A stretch of DNA of 64,000 nucleotides, from contig NC_008530.1 in NCBI RefSeq assembly GCF_000014425.1, positions 1,426,001 through 1,490,000 of the forward strand, given 5' to 3'. This DNA is from Lactobacillus gasseri ATCC 33323 = JCM 1131. Lineage in GTDB: Bacteria > Bacillota > Bacilli > Lactobacillales > Lactobacillaceae. Shown here piece after piece: positions 1 through 8,658 of the stretch. Each line of letters opens with the position of its first letter. The stretch's first letter is position 1. A model generated the notes under the pieces. That model did not search any database and was not told the DNA's origin. It saw only the letters and a program-made list of their open reading frames with translations. A program made the position numbers and the translations under genes.

Positions 1-164
1 ATTGGAACTATAGTTTCTAATGCTTTTTTAGGTCCTTTACCAAATGGAGCGTCTTTTTCTGAACTGCCTTTAACGCTTGGAATTTGCATAATTGTGCGTA
101 AATTTTCTAAAAATACTTTTTCATTTGTACTTATAGCTTTGTTAATTTTCTCTTCTGATATCAT
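1..164 (-). CDS. M20-family dipeptidase (PepV/Sapep-like), N-terminal part only
   Basis: The reading frame starts at an ATG at 164 and runs off the left edge of the window, leaving about 54 residues. The visible protein has the N-terminal layout of Sapep/PepV-type M20 metallodipeptidases: a helix with FLENLRTIMQIPSV followed by a DAPFGKGPKKALE stretch, which in this family precedes the zinc-binding catalytic domain. Such enzymes cleave dipeptides in the cytoplasm. It lies 22 nt downstream of the GntR regulator gene on the same strand, so the two are probably co-transcribed. The metal ligands are outside the window, so the call rests on N-terminal similarity only. Confidence 0.65.
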   Translation of the reverse strand, partial: MISEEKINKAISTNEKVFLENLRTIMQIPSVKGSSEKDAPFGKGPKKALETIVP

Positions 165-186
165 TGTCTTAATCCTTAAAACTAAA

Positions 187-921
187 CTATCTCAACCTAG
201 TTAGTGTTGACTTGAATGAATATTTATCAGCTCGATAAAATGATGTATCAAAGAAAATAGGGATTGCATCTGGCGTATAGGTTATAGTCTTAACTTTAAA
301 TATTGGCTGTTGTCCCTTAATGTTCAAATATTTAGAAATTTCATCAGTAACCATAATTGCTTCAATCTCTTGATGTGCATAACCAATTTCGATATTTTCA
401 TTTAAGATTTTAAATAAAGATTGTTCAAAATCAGCTAATGTCTTATTTTTTATATATTCACCACAAATAAGAATTTTTTCGAGAGTCATCGGGTCATTAT
501 CCCAATAACGTATTCTTTTTAACTCAAAAACCTTTTTATCTAATCTATCGTCTAGTGCCAATATTTCACTAATTTTTCTACTCGGATTTCTAATAGGTGC
601 GAATTTTAATACTTTAGTGTGCACCGTTTTTCCATGTTCTTTAGCAACTTCAGTAAAACTTTGCAATCCTCCTCTACCAGATTCAATTTTTGAATTTCTT
701 TCAGCACCTAACATTACATATGTGCCTTTACCCGGATCTTTTACTAATATTTTGGCGTTTATCAAACGACTAATTGCTTTTCTAATCGTCAAACGTGAAA
801 CATCAAATTCTTGCGCTAATTGATATTCAGAAGGCAGTCGCTGACGGCTGGTATATGTTTCATTTCTAATTCTTTCTCTGATTATCTTTACTATCTCTTC
901 AACTTTTGTCATCATTTTCAC
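187..921 (-). CDS. GntR/HutC-family transcriptional regulator
   Basis: This 244-residue protein has an N-terminal winged helix-turn-helix (about residues 5-75, with RLPSEYQLAQEFDVSRLTIRKA, typical of GntR) and a C-terminal UTRA effector-binding domain (about residues 90-240). HutC-subfamily members usually bind a sugar phosphate or amino-acid-derived ligand through UTRA. The annotated start is a GTG; an ATG two codons later (915) is an equally good start. The neighbouring downstream gene is the M20 dipeptidase, so it may control that gene or itself. The ligand cannot be read from the sequence. Confidence 0.85.
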   Translation of the reverse strand: MKMMTKVEEIVKIIRERIRNETYTSRQRLPSEYQLAQEFDVSRLTIRKAISRLINAKILVKDPGKGTYVMLGAERNSKIESGRGGLQSFTEVAKEHGKTVHTKVLKFAPIRNPSRKISEILALDDRLDKKVFELKRIRYWDNDPMTLEKILICGEYIKNKTLADFEQSLFKILNENIEIGYAHQEIEAIMVTDEISKYLNIKGQQPIFKVKTITYTPDAIPIFFDTSFYRADKYSFKSTLTRLR

Positions 922-1036
922 CAGCTTCCACTTAATTCAAGCGTCTTTTCATAGTATATACTATGCTGTATGCTCCTAAATGTAAACGCTTTAGTAAAAA
1001 TCCCACTAAAAATATTAATTAATTCTTAGTGAGATC

Positions 1037-1068
1037 AAAAAAAGAGCCCATTACCATCAATGAGCTCC
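1037..1068 (-). terminator. Rho-independent terminator of the ytpR-like/thioredoxin operon
   Basis: On the minus strand a hairpin with arms GAGCTCATT and AATGGGCTC (one mismatch, loop GATGGT) is followed by seven T residues. It lies just downstream of the stop of the tRNA-binding-domain gene. Confidence 0.8.
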
Positions 1069-1092
1069 CTTATATAAATATATTAAAATGTA

Positions 1093-1740
1093 TTACAAAC
1101 TAATTTGGCCACTAGCTAATAATTCATCGCACTTAGTTGGCTCAAACTCGTCTCCAGCATTAAAGTCATCAGGAACAACCATAATACCACGCTTTTGAGG
1201 AGCATGAGCTAATCCTAATTCACGTGCCGAACAAATCATACCGTATGAATCAACACCACGAAGTTCGCCTGGCCAAATTTGTTGACCATTTGGCATCAAA
1301 GTACCAGGAAGTGCAACGACTACCTTTTGACCTTGAGCAATATTTGGTGCACCACAAACAATTTGGTGTTCTTCACCATTTCCTACGTCAACAGTAGTTA
1401 CATGCAAGTGGTCAGAATCTGGATGTGGTTCACAAGTCTTAACATAGCCATAAACCAGAGTTGGCTTGCCAATTTCTAGTTTAGTATCAAAACCAGCTTC
1501 AGCTATTTTTTTATTCAAAGCATCAACTAAATCTTGTGTTGGTTTAACTTCACCGTTTGGTAACTTATCATAATCTAAAAAGCTACTTACGTTAAAGAAA
1601 TTAAATCCAATAACTTCACCGTCTTCATTTTCAACTCGCGTAACTTGATCCTTTTCTGTGAACTTACTACGACCCTTATCTTGGTCAAGAATCACAATTA
1701 AAGTATCAGGGTAACTTGTTTTATTGGTAGAAACAATCAT
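1093..1740 (-). CDS. ytpR: YtpR-like protein with EMAP/tRNA-binding OB-fold domain
   Basis: This 215-residue protein has an N-terminal DUF4479-type region (about 1-90) and a C-terminal tRNA-binding domain (about 95-205). The latter has the KTCEPHPDSDHLHVTTVDVG and QIVCGAPNI signatures seen in the PheT N-terminus and CsaA. The YtpR family is a stand-alone version of the tRNA-binding domain; its physiological role is unsettled. It lies 24 nt downstream of the thioredoxin gene on the same strand, and that pairing is common in Firmicutes. Length is normal for the family. Confidence 0.85.
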   Translation of the reverse strand: MIVSTNKTSYPDTLIVILDQDKGRSKFTEKDQVTRVENEDGEVIGFNFFNVSSFLDYDKLPNGEVKPTQDLVDALNKKIAEAGFDTKLEIGKPTLVYGYVKTCEPHPDSDHLHVTTVDVGNGEEHQIVCGAPNIAQGQKVVVALPGTLMPNGQQIWPGELRGVDSYGMICSARELGLAHAPQKRGIMVVPDDFNAGDEFEPTKCDELLASGQISL

Positions 1741-1764
1741 TTCTAGTAAATTTCCTTTCCTAGG

Positions 1765-2094
1765 CTATTTGAGAGAGTTAAGGAAGTTTTCTACTTCTTC
1801 TTTAGTCTTTCTGTCCTTATTTACTAGTCTACCAATTTCTTTGCCATCTTGGTAGACAACAAAGCTAGGAATTCCAAAGATATTTAATTCTTTTGCTACA
1901 TCAATTGAACCATCACGATCAATCTTATAGAATTTTGCATCAGAATTATCTTTTTCAATTTGTGGTAAAAATGGATCTAAAAAGCGGCAATCTGGGCACC
2001 ATGTTGCTAAAAATAATAGGACTACCTTCCCATTTGCAGTAATTTCTTTTAACTTTTCAGGAGTTAATTCTTTAATTTCTTCCATCCGTCTCAC
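1765..2094 (-). CDS. Thioredoxin-family protein (WCPDC active site)
   Basis: This 109-residue protein is a single thioredoxin fold. The redox motif WCPDC lies at about residues 32-36 and the cis-proline region at GIPSFVVY. The variant active site (CPDC instead of CGPC) and absence of a signal peptide indicate a cytoplasmic thioredoxin-like oxidoreductase, not the main TrxA. Translation may start at the ATG four codons in (MEEIKEL), since an initial MRRM is atypical. It is the first gene of a two-gene operon with the ytpR-like gene. Confidence 0.85.
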   Translation of the reverse strand: MRRMEEIKELTPEKLKEITANGKVVLLFLATWCPDCRFLDPFLPQIEKDNSDAKFYKIDRDGSIDVAKELNIFGIPSFVVYQDGKEIGRLVNKDRKTKEEVENFLNSLK

Positions 2095-2275
2095 TCTTTC
2101 TTACTTTTTATAAGTTATATTTATTTTACAACCTTTTATTTTAAAAATCTAGTCTAAGATTTTTTAGCTAATTTCAGAAATAAACAACAACAAAAGATAT
2201 GAAAGAAGGGAGTACATATGATTGATATGAATAGAGAACTGCTGCAGCTGGTTATAGTTTACATTTAGTTTTTTC

Positions 2276-2382
2276 CTACTCAGAATAATTTAAATTTGTA
2301 CCATTACTTTCAATCACTTGTTTGTAATAATCAAAACTGTCTTTCTTATAACGTTTATAACTGCCTTTTCCATTGTCTGAAC
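2276..2382 (-). pseudogene. 3' scrap of a GH1 6-phospho-beta-glucosidase gene
   Basis: In the 420-nt gap between the thioredoxin and Rpn genes, the minus strand encodes about 34 residues ending in a stop at 2276-2278. The residues KRYKKDSFDYYKQVIESNG match the conserved extreme C-terminus of family 1 phospho-beta-glucosidases (RYKKDSFxWYKKVIxxNG). Nothing upstream continues the domain, so this is a remnant. A short plus-strand frame at 2218 has a good ribosome binding site but only 16 codons and no recognisable product. Confidence 0.6.
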
Positions 2383-2430
2383 ATGCTCCTTTAAATATTG
2401 CATTATATGAAGAAAATATCATCAAAGAAA

Positions 2431-2467
2431 AAGAACCAAGCAACTATTTTCAAGTTGCTTGATTCTT
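2431..2467 (-). terminator. Terminator of the Rpn-family gene
   Basis: On the minus strand a 15-bp stem (AAGAATCAAGCAACT with AGTTGCTTGGTTCTT, one G-T pair) around a 7-nt loop is followed by a T-rich tract. It ends the Rpn-like transcription unit. Confidence 0.75.
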
Positions 2468-2514
2468 ATTCAAAACTATTCATCTCCTACTTTAGGTTGT
2501 TTGACAAACAGCCA

Positions 2515-3396
2515 TTATTTATAGAGAGCGATTATTTTTTCTAATTCTTTATCAGAAATCAGTTTCAAATTTCTAACAAATTCCGTAGCTTGTTCTAAAG
2601 TACTACCATTATTCAGTTGATTTTCAAGAATAATTTTAGCAGAATCCACTTTTCCCTCTTTTTTTCCTTCTGCTCTACCTTGTTTTATACCGCGTTGCAT
2701 TCCTTGCTCATATCCTGCTTTTCCAGCAGCTTGTTCACGTTCTAGTATTCTCGTTTCGTAAAGCATGATCTTTTCCCTCGTTTCTGGATCTTCATTAATT
2801 TCCTTAATTCTTCTTTGCGCGTAATCGAAATGTTTATTTAAATTTACAGGTTCATTATTCATTAATTTAGCTAGGGCTTTTAAATCTTCGCTTTGTCCCT
2901 CAGTTGAAACTTGTGAATTAATAATCTTTGTCACGCCATCCTGCAATTGTTTTTACCTATCTTGATCGGAATAAGTATGATACGACTCATAAAATTTATC
3001 ATCTTTCTTAGGCTTAAAATTACAAAGAAAAATAATATAGGCGTCCTTTAAGTTTCGATAGGTATTTCCTTTATTTAAAGTATAACGTAAATCAAGTCTT
3101 GAAAGATAGTAACGCATGCGTCTACCAATATCATCTTGGTCCGGTGTTTGCATCTCGATATTAAACACGCGTCCTTCATGGTCTGTGACTAAAACATCAA
3201 GCCTAACTTCTTTAGCTTCGTTCTTGCGCTTAAGATTATTAATCTCAACTTGCTTATCTAGCCAGTCTATCTTCTTAATTTTCAGATCTGGAATAATGAT
3301 TTCGAGTAAATACTTGCAAAATTCTTTGTTTTCCATCACCATTCCAAAAACCTTATCTTCCGTGAACCCAAACCAGGGTTCAATCTTTTTAACCAT
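2515..3396 (-). pseudogene. Rpn family PD-(D/E)XK nuclease/transposase, split by an in-frame stop
   Basis: Two consecutive frames (3396-2953 and 2946-2515) are in the same phase, separated by a single TAA at 2955-2953. Read through, they give one protein of about 293 residues. The N-terminal half carries the PD-(D/E)XK core (VRLDVLVTDHEGRVFNIEMQ) of the Rpn/transposase_31 family. The C-terminal half has the charged, helical tail with repeated KQGRAEGKKEGK-type residues usual in this family. Rpn proteins are recombination-promoting nucleases that are often phase-variable or degenerate. The codon after the stop is AAA, so one G-to-T change in a GAA codon would explain the lesion. The nuclease core may still be made as a 147-residue fragment. 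Confidence 0.8.
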
Positions 3397-3477
3397 ATGA
3401 GTAAATCCTCTCTTAAAGATATTTGAGGAGTCATCCCATATGTTTATTACGCAAAGTGATGCTAGTTTTCCTAAGAA

Positions 3478-3510
3478 AATAAAAAATACTCCCCAAAACG
3501 GGAAGCATCT
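3478..3510 (-). terminator. Terminator of ecsA-ecsB-trmB operon
   Basis: On the minus strand the arms ATGCTTCCC and GGGGAGTAT pair (two G-T pairs) and are followed by a run of T residues, 3' of the trmB stop. Confidence 0.7.
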
Positions 3511-3515
3511 CAGCT

Positions 3516-4169
3516 CTATTCAAAATGTGCATGTAGACAGTAAATCGGATTACCTTTTGCTGCAAATTTATGTTCATATTCAGTCTCAACATTTCTTTCG
3601 AGAATTTCATTTTCTGCATGATGTAAATCTAAACTAACATAGTCAAATTTCATCCCATAATTGTTAAGACTTACCAAACTATACTCAAATAGTCCTTGAT
3701 TATCTGTCTTAAATTCTAAATGCCCTTCTGGCTTTAATATCTGGCGATACTTGTCTAAAAAACTCTTATATGTCAATCTCCGTTTCTCATGACGCGTCTT
3801 TGGCCATGGATCAGAAAAGTTCAAGTAAACAACATCTACACTATTTTCAGGTAAATACATTGCTATATTAGCTGCATCAGCACACATTAACTGTAAATTA
3901 TCGATCTTTTCTTCTAACTTAGTTCTCAAAATCATCCCTGCAGCTGTGGTTTGAAGCTCTACGCCAATAAAATTCATTTCAGGATGTTTCTTAGCTAAAG
4001 TAGTGATAAATTGTCCCTTGCCTGAGCCAATTTCAATTGCCAAAGGCTTAGAAAAGTCATCAAATCTCTCTTCCCAGTTAATTTTCTTTTCCGGATCTGG
4101 CTCATTCAAAATAGCTTCTGGATGTTCAACTACTAATTTTTGAGCCCAAGGCTTATTTCTTAATCTCAT
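3516..4169 (-). CDS. trmB: tRNA (guanine-N7-)-methyltransferase TrmB
   Basis: This 217-residue class I SAM-dependent methyltransferase makes m7G46 in the variable loop of tRNAs. Visible signatures are the SAM-binding motif AIEIGSGKGQFI (about residue 46), FIGVEL, and the family-specific FSDPWPKTRHEKRRL (about residue 118), which carries substrate-binding and catalytic residues. Length is normal. It is the last gene of the run ecsA-ecsB-trmB (11 nt after ecsB). That gene order recurs in lactobacilli, although the functions are unrelated. Confidence 0.95.
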   Translation of the reverse strand: MRLRNKPWAQKLVVEHPEAILNEPDPEKKINWEERFDDFSKPLAIEIGSGKGQFITTLAKKHPEMNFIGVELQTTAAGMILRTKLEEKIDNLQLMCADAANIAMYLPENSVDVVYLNFSDPWPKTRHEKRRLTYKSFLDKYRQILKPEGHLEFKTDNQGLFEYSLVSLNNYGMKFDYVSLDLHHAENEILERNVETEYEHKFAAKGNPIYCLHAHFE

Positions 4170-4180
4170 CTTTTCACAAC

Positions 4181-5392
4181 CTAATATCTAACTTTTTTAA
4201 ATAACTGTTCAATTTTACTTGGTAAATAGAAATATAGCAATAAAAATGTTAAAGCAAGCAAACCAATAACGCCACCAACTGCTTCTAATTTTTGTGGAGA
4301 AAAAATAATTATCGCCAAACTGATTAATCCCCATTCAAGCAGCATCCCTTTTTGCAAAACTTTTCTTAGTGCTTCTCCTCTTGAGGTTAGCGGGATTGGC
4401 ATTACATGATACATCATATTATGCTCATAAACTGTTCCTAGAGGGATCAATTGATAAAGCGTTAAGAAAATAATCAAAGCACCACTAGCAATTGCCCAGC
4501 GTGCATCTTGCAAGCAAGCAATTAATAAAATTGAAAAAAGCACCATTCTAATCAATAAATTGCTATATTCTGGATCTCTTAATAATACTCTTTGATAAAT
4601 AAAAGTATTTGGCGTTTGATCGACATTTTTAATTAAAAAGTCTAAATACTTTCTTCTAGCAATTCGAACTTTCTTATCTGGTACATCGGTAAACATACTA
4701 TAAAAGTTATTTAAGAGATCAACTCTTCTTTCTTCATAGTCTAAGGCTTTGTACCAGTCAAACATTTTACCACGTGGCAAATAATCTACTCCAACCCAGC
4801 CAGCAATTGCTACATTAGCATAGATAATTGGATTTGGATAATACTCCAAAAAAGATAGATAGAGTATTAAAAAGTTAATTCCTAAAAATAACCAAATATT
4901 ATAGTAATCATGCTTATTAAAATAAAAACTTCTGACAATCAACTTAAACTGTAAATTTTTACTTGCAATTAACCCAATTACTATAAAGACTAGGTCGCCG
5001 ATTGAAAAATTAGCTCTCATTGTCGCAAACGGCAATAAAATACCCGATACTAAAATAATCAAGACCGTTGGCAAAATCATATTATGCATATATATTGGCT
5101 TGAAATACTTCTTCATTTCACTATCTTGATTAAAAAGGAAATGCTCATCAGCTCTATCAAACAAAGTCGCAAAATGCCCAATTCCTAAAGTTGTAGTCCA
5201 AATCAAAGCTAACAATGGTTTATAAAACCAAAGATTATTTGGCCACTTCTTAATATTTTGTGCATACCAAAACATTAAAGCTCCAAATAGGAAAATTAAA
5301 GCCAAAATAAAAAAGTCATTAAAAACCAAAGTTAGATAGTGCATCTGCTTTTTAAAGTTTTTATTGAGTCTATTTTTTATTAAATCAGTCAT
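4181..5392 (-). CDS. ecsB: ABC transporter permease EcsB
   Basis: This 403-residue integral membrane protein has roughly eight hydrophobic segments, with a soluble-looking loop at about residues 215-270 (EERRVDLLNNFYSMFTDVPD) typical of EcsB. It is the membrane partner of EcsA. In Bacillus the Ecs transporter affects protein secretion and intramembrane proteolysis by RasP; the substrate is not established. Its start overlaps the end of ecsA by 8 nt, indicating translational coupling. Confidence 0.9.
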   Translation of the reverse strand: MTDLIKNRLNKNFKKQMHYLTLVFNDFFILALIFLFGALMFWYAQNIKKWPNNLWFYKPLLALIWTTTLGIGHFATLFDRADEHFLFNQDSEMKKYFKPIYMHNMILPTVLIILVSGILLPFATMRANFSIGDLVFIVIGLIASKNLQFKLIVRSFYFNKHDYYNIWLFLGINFLILYLSFLEYYPNPIIYANVAIAGWVGVDYLPRGKMFDWYKALDYEERRVDLLNNFYSMFTDVPDKKVRIARRKYLDFLIKNVDQTPNTFIYQRVLLRDPEYSNLLIRMVLFSILLIACLQDARWAIASGALIIFLTLYQLIPLGTVYEHNMMYHVMPIPLTSRGEALRKVLQKGMLLEWGLISLAIIIFSPQKLEAVGGVIGLLALTFLLLYFYLPSKIEQLFKKVRY

Positions 5393-6131
5393 GCTTCTTC
5401 ACCGTTTTCTGATTTAAAATTTGATATAAACGATCAAATGAATCGCTAGGCTTTAAGCCATAAAACTGTCTAATTTCAGTTAAACTACCTGCAGTTTCAA
5501 TTGTGCCATTATTGAGCACCGCAAATGTTTGTACAGCTTCTTGAGCTTCAGCTAGAACGTGCGTAGTCATTAAAACCATTTTTTGATCAGCAACAGCTTT
5601 TTTAACGAGATCAATAAAGTTAGCTACAGCTAAGGGATCAAGTCCGGTAAATAGTTCGTCAATTACTAAAAGATCAGCATTGGCTAAAAAGCTAGTCACA
5701 ATCATTACTTTTTGCTTCATCCCTTTGGAAAACTTAATTGGCAACCAATCAAGTTTATTTTCCAGACGAAACATCTTACACAATTCTTTTGCTCTCACCC
5801 ATGCTTGATCATGATCTAAACCATAAGTAAGCATCACTAACTCAAGATGTTCCTTTAAAGTTAGCTCTGGATATAAAATTGGCGTTTCTGGAATATAAGC
5901 AACCATCTTTTTAAATTCAGCAGGATTTTCAGTTAAGCTAATCCCATTTAAAGTAATCTTGCCTTTTTGCATTCTTAGTAATCCAAGCAGGTGCTTAATT
6001 GTCGTTGATTTACCAGCACCATTTAGTCCAATTAATCCAACAGCTTGGCCAGGTTCAATCGTTAAATTTACATTTTTAATGACATTAATCCCAGAGTAGC
6101 CTCCGGTTAAATTTTCAATTTTAAGTGCCAT
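5385..6131 (-). CDS. ecsA: ABC transporter ATP-binding protein EcsA
   Basis: This 248-residue ATPase has Walker A GLNGAGKST (about residue 36), a degenerate signature FSKGMKQKV, Walker B LLVIDELFTGLDP and an H-loop in MTTHVL. The signature lacks the canonical LSGGQ, as is usual for EcsA. It is the first gene of the operon, and the 96-nt intergenic region to the divergent hit gene presumably holds both promoters. The ecsA-hit divergent pair is conserved in Firmicutes. Confidence 0.92.
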   Translation of the reverse strand: MALKIENLTGGYSGINVIKNVNLTIEPGQAVGLIGLNGAGKSTTIKHLLGLLRMQKGKITLNGISLTENPAEFKKMVAYIPETPILYPELTLKEHLELVMLTYGLDHDQAWVRAKELCKMFRLENKLDWLPIKFSKGMKQKVMIVTSFLANADLLVIDELFTGLDPLAVANFIDLVKKAVADQKMVLMTTHVLAEAQEAVQTFAVLNNGTIETAGSLTEIRQFYGLKPSDSFDRLYQILNQKTVKKHD

Positions 6132-6227
6132 TACTTTTTCCTCTCTACTGCAATAAGATACATATTTATGATAGCATGAACATAAGTTAAACTAAATTTT
6201 CTTTTCATTAAGAAAGGGGTCTTATTC

Positions 6228-6662
6228 ATGACTGAATTAGAAAAGGATTGTTTATTTTGTAAAATTATTAGAGGAGAAATTCCTTCCTACACAGTTTTTG
6301 AAAATGATGACGTCAAGGCTTTTCTTGATATTTCTCAAGTAACTAAGGGACATACTCTAATTATTCCTAAAAAGCACCTGATTAATTTCTTTGACTACAG
6401 CCAAGAAGACGCTGCTCGCTTTTTACAGTATATTCCAGTTGTTGCCCAAGCAATTAAAAAGTCTGATCCAACTATTAAGGGATTAAATGTTGAAGTAAAC
6501 AACGGTGAAATTGCAGGACAAGTTGTTATGCACTCACACATTCACTTAATTCCACGTAGAAGTGAAAATGATCCAATCTCTACTCCTCATGTAAATAATG
6601 CAGATCAATATTCAGAAGCAGATTATCAAGCTGTTGCAAACGCTATCAAAAACAATCTATAA
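6228..6662 (+). CDS. hit: HIT-family nucleotide hydrolase
   Basis: This 144-residue histidine-triad protein has the C-terminal catalytic motif HSHIHLIPR (His-x-His-x-His-x-x) at about residues 101-109, and the N-terminal CLFCKII zinc/HIT signature. Family members hydrolyse nucleotide phosphoramidates or adenylyl-lysine. The ATG follows an AGAAAGGGG ribosome binding site. Divergent from ecsA. Confidence 0.93.
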   Translation: MTELEKDCLFCKIIRGEIPSYTVFENDDVKAFLDISQVTKGHTLIIPKKHLINFFDYSQEDAARFLQYIPVVAQAIKKSDPTIKGLNVEVNNGEIAGQVVMHSHIHLIPRRSENDPISTPHVNNADQYSEADYQAVANAIKNNL

Positions 6663-6745
6663 TATCAGTAATTTTTCCTTTAATGCGGTACAATAAAGAT
6701 GGTTATTAAGTTAAAAATTATTGAATAGATAAAGAGGTATACATT

Positions 6746-7234
6746 ATGTCTGGATTTTTATTAGGAATTCTTACTGGTACAGTTGCAGGTGGCTTATTAT
6801 CATACGCCAAGAATCCATTAAGTGGCAATTCTATTAGAAGCGACGTTAAAGATTCTGCAGATAACTTCAATGATTCAGTTCACCGCGTTAAAACAATTTA
6901 CGATGAATTAGAAGAAAAGAGAATGGAACAACCAGAAGAAGACAAATCTGAAGATACTGATACTACTGAAACTCCATTTGAAGATGAAGAAGTCGAAGTT
7001 TCAGATCGTCCTTCACTTAAAGATAAGGCTCATGATTTAGTTGATGCCTTCTCTGCAGCATCATTCAAGGCTGTCGACCATGATCGCGTTTTTGCCGCAG
7101 TTAAGAATAAATTAAATGAAGCAAAAGAAGATCTTGAAGACGCAAGCGATGATGTTGAAAATGCTACTCAAGATGAGGAAAAAGTAGACAGCAATTCTGG
7201 CGCAAGCGAAGAAGAACATAAGGAAGAAAATTAA
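6746..7234 (+). CDS. YtxH-domain envelope protein with acidic tail
   Basis: This 162-residue protein begins with a glycine-rich hydrophobic segment (GFLLGILTGTVAGGLLSYA) and then a YtxH-like region. It is dominated by Glu and Asp beyond residue 70 (for example EEDKSEDTDTTETPFEDEE). YtxH proteins are small membrane-anchored proteins of unclear, stress-linked function. The stop overlaps the start of the next gene by 1 nt, so the two are translationally coupled. Confidence 0.75.
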   Translation: MSGFLLGILTGTVAGGLLSYAKNPLSGNSIRSDVKDSADNFNDSVHRVKTIYDELEEKRMEQPEEDKSEDTDTTETPFEDEEVEVSDRPSLKDKAHDLVDAFSAASFKAVDHDRVFAAVKNKLNEAKEDLEDASDDVENATQDEEKVDSNSGASEEEHKEEN

Positions 7235-7584
7235 TGAAATTTTTTGGAATTGGCTTAGGATTAGGTAGTTTAGCAGGATTAGGAATTTCTCTTCTTCCTA
7301 ATCCACAAACTGGTCGTAAAGTTAAAGATGATGTCCGTCTCTTTTTAAATGATACTAAAAAGGACGCTACTTCATTAGCTACTAGTACAAAGCACGCTAA
7401 AAATGCTGCTAGCCAGTTAATAAATGACTTGCCACAAGCTGAAAAATCAGTTAAAGACATTCAAGACAGCTTAACTAATTTTCAAAGTTCAATTAAACCA
7501 GAAGTAGATCAAATGAAAGAAAATGTTTCTACACTAACTAAAGAAGCAGAATCTACAATTAATGGAATTAAAAATGAACTTTAA
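7234..7584 (+). CDS. YtxH-like small membrane-associated protein
   Basis: This 116-residue protein has an N-terminal hydrophobic glycine-rich stretch (FGIGLGLGSLAGLGISLLP), followed by the NPQTGRKVKDDV sequence characteristic of YtxH proteins and a long amphipathic helix. It overlaps the preceding YtxH gene by 1 nt and is ended by a terminator, so it is the second gene of a two-gene operon ahead of prsA. Function unknown. Confidence 0.7.
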   Translation: MKFFGIGLGLGSLAGLGISLLPNPQTGRKVKDDVRLFLNDTKKDATSLATSTKHAKNAASQLINDLPQAEKSVKDIQDSLTNFQSSIKPEVDQMKENVSTLTKEAESTINGIKNEL

Positions 7585-7620
7585 TCTTAAGATTTGTTAG
7601 TCTTTTTTATAAATATCAAG

Positions 7621-7658
7621 AAAACTCTTATTGTCCATTGGGATAATAAGAGTTTTTA
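7621..7658 (+). terminator. Terminator after the YtxH gene pair
   Basis: Arms ACTCTTATTGTCC and GGATAATAAGAGT pair around ATTG and are followed by T5. Confidence 0.8.
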
Positions 7659-7705
7659 TGTTATATTTGAACTTGTAATTAAGCAAAGGATGTGCAAATT
7701 AATTT

Positions 7706-8602
7706 ATGAAAAAAACATGGAAAAAAGCAGCTACTGTTTTAGCTTTTGCAGGAATTGCCTTAAGTGCTACTGCTTGTTCTGGCGGTAAGGCTGTCGTTAC
7801 TTATAAGGGCGGTAAGATTACTGAGTCACAATACTACAACAAGATGAAGGAATCTCAAGCAGGTCAATCCACTCTTGCCAGCATGATTGTTTCTGATGCT
7901 CTAGAAAGTCAATACGGTAAAGAAGTTACTCAAAAGCAAGTTGATAAAGAATACAACAAGTACAAGAAACAATACGGTAGTCAATTCGATTCAGTTCTTG
8001 AACAAAATGGAATGACTGCTTCAACTTTTAAGGATAACTTGAAGACTAATCTTTTGACTGAAGCTGCTTTGAAGCACATCAAGAAGATTACCCCAGCTCA
8101 AGAAAAGAAAGCTTGGAAGAATTATCAACCAGAAGTTACTGTGCAACACATTCTCGTTTCCAAGAAGAGTACTGCTGAAGATATCATTAAACAATTAAAA
8201 GATGGTGGCGACTTCAAGAAGTTAGCTAAGAAGTACTCTACTGATACTGCAACTAAGAATGATGCTGGTAAGCTACCTGCATTCGATTCAACTGATTCTA
8301 CTTTAGATTCTAGCTTCAAGACCGCTGCATTTAAGCTTAAGACTGGTGAAATCACTACCACTCCAGTTAAGACTCAATACGGCTATCATGTAATTAAGAT
8401 GATTAAGCACCCTGCTAAAGGTACTCTTAAAGAACACAAGAAACAAATTGATAACCAAATTTATCAATCAATGTCTGAAGATCAAAGCGTTATGAGAAGC
8501 GTAATTGCTACTGTTCTTAAGCGTGCTGATGTTTCTATTAAGGATAAAGATTTGAAGAACGTTCTTTCTCAATACGTTTCATCAGATAGTCTTTCAAAAT
8601 AA
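7706..8602 (+). CDS. prsA: Extracellular foldase lipoprotein PrsA (parvulin PPIase)
   Basis: This 298-residue protein has a lipoprotein signal peptide, with a basic start, a hydrophobic core and the lipobox LSATAC (acylated Cys about residue 24). It has a central parvulin domain (about residues 145-235: VQHILVSKK, GYHVIKM) flanked by SurA-N-like helices. PrsA assists folding of secreted proteins on the outer face of the membrane. An upstream in-frame GTG exists, but the ATG with the MKKTWKKAA signal peptide is the natural start. It is monocistronic, ending in a strong bidirectional terminator. Confidence 0.95.
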   Translation: MKKTWKKAATVLAFAGIALSATACSGGKAVVTYKGGKITESQYYNKMKESQAGQSTLASMIVSDALESQYGKEVTQKQVDKEYNKYKKQYGSQFDSVLEQNGMTASTFKDNLKTNLLTEAALKHIKKITPAQEKKAWKNYQPEVTVQHILVSKKSTAEDIIKQLKDGGDFKKLAKKYSTDTATKNDAGKLPAFDSTDSTLDSSFKTAAFKLKTGEITTTPVKTQYGYHVIKMIKHPAKGTLKEHKKQIDNQIYQSMSEDQSVMRSVIATVLKRADVSIKDKDLKNVLSQYVSSDSLSK

Positions 8603-8618
8603 AACTTTTATACACTAA

Positions 8619-8658
8619 AAAATACCGAGATCGTAAAAATCGATCTCGGTATTTTTTT
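8619..8658. terminator. Bidirectional terminator between prsA and yhaM
   Basis: Arms AAATACCGAGATCG and CGATCTCGGTATTT form a 14-bp perfect stem flanked by an A-run and a T-run. It can serve the convergent prsA (+) and yhaM (-) units. Confidence 0.9.
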
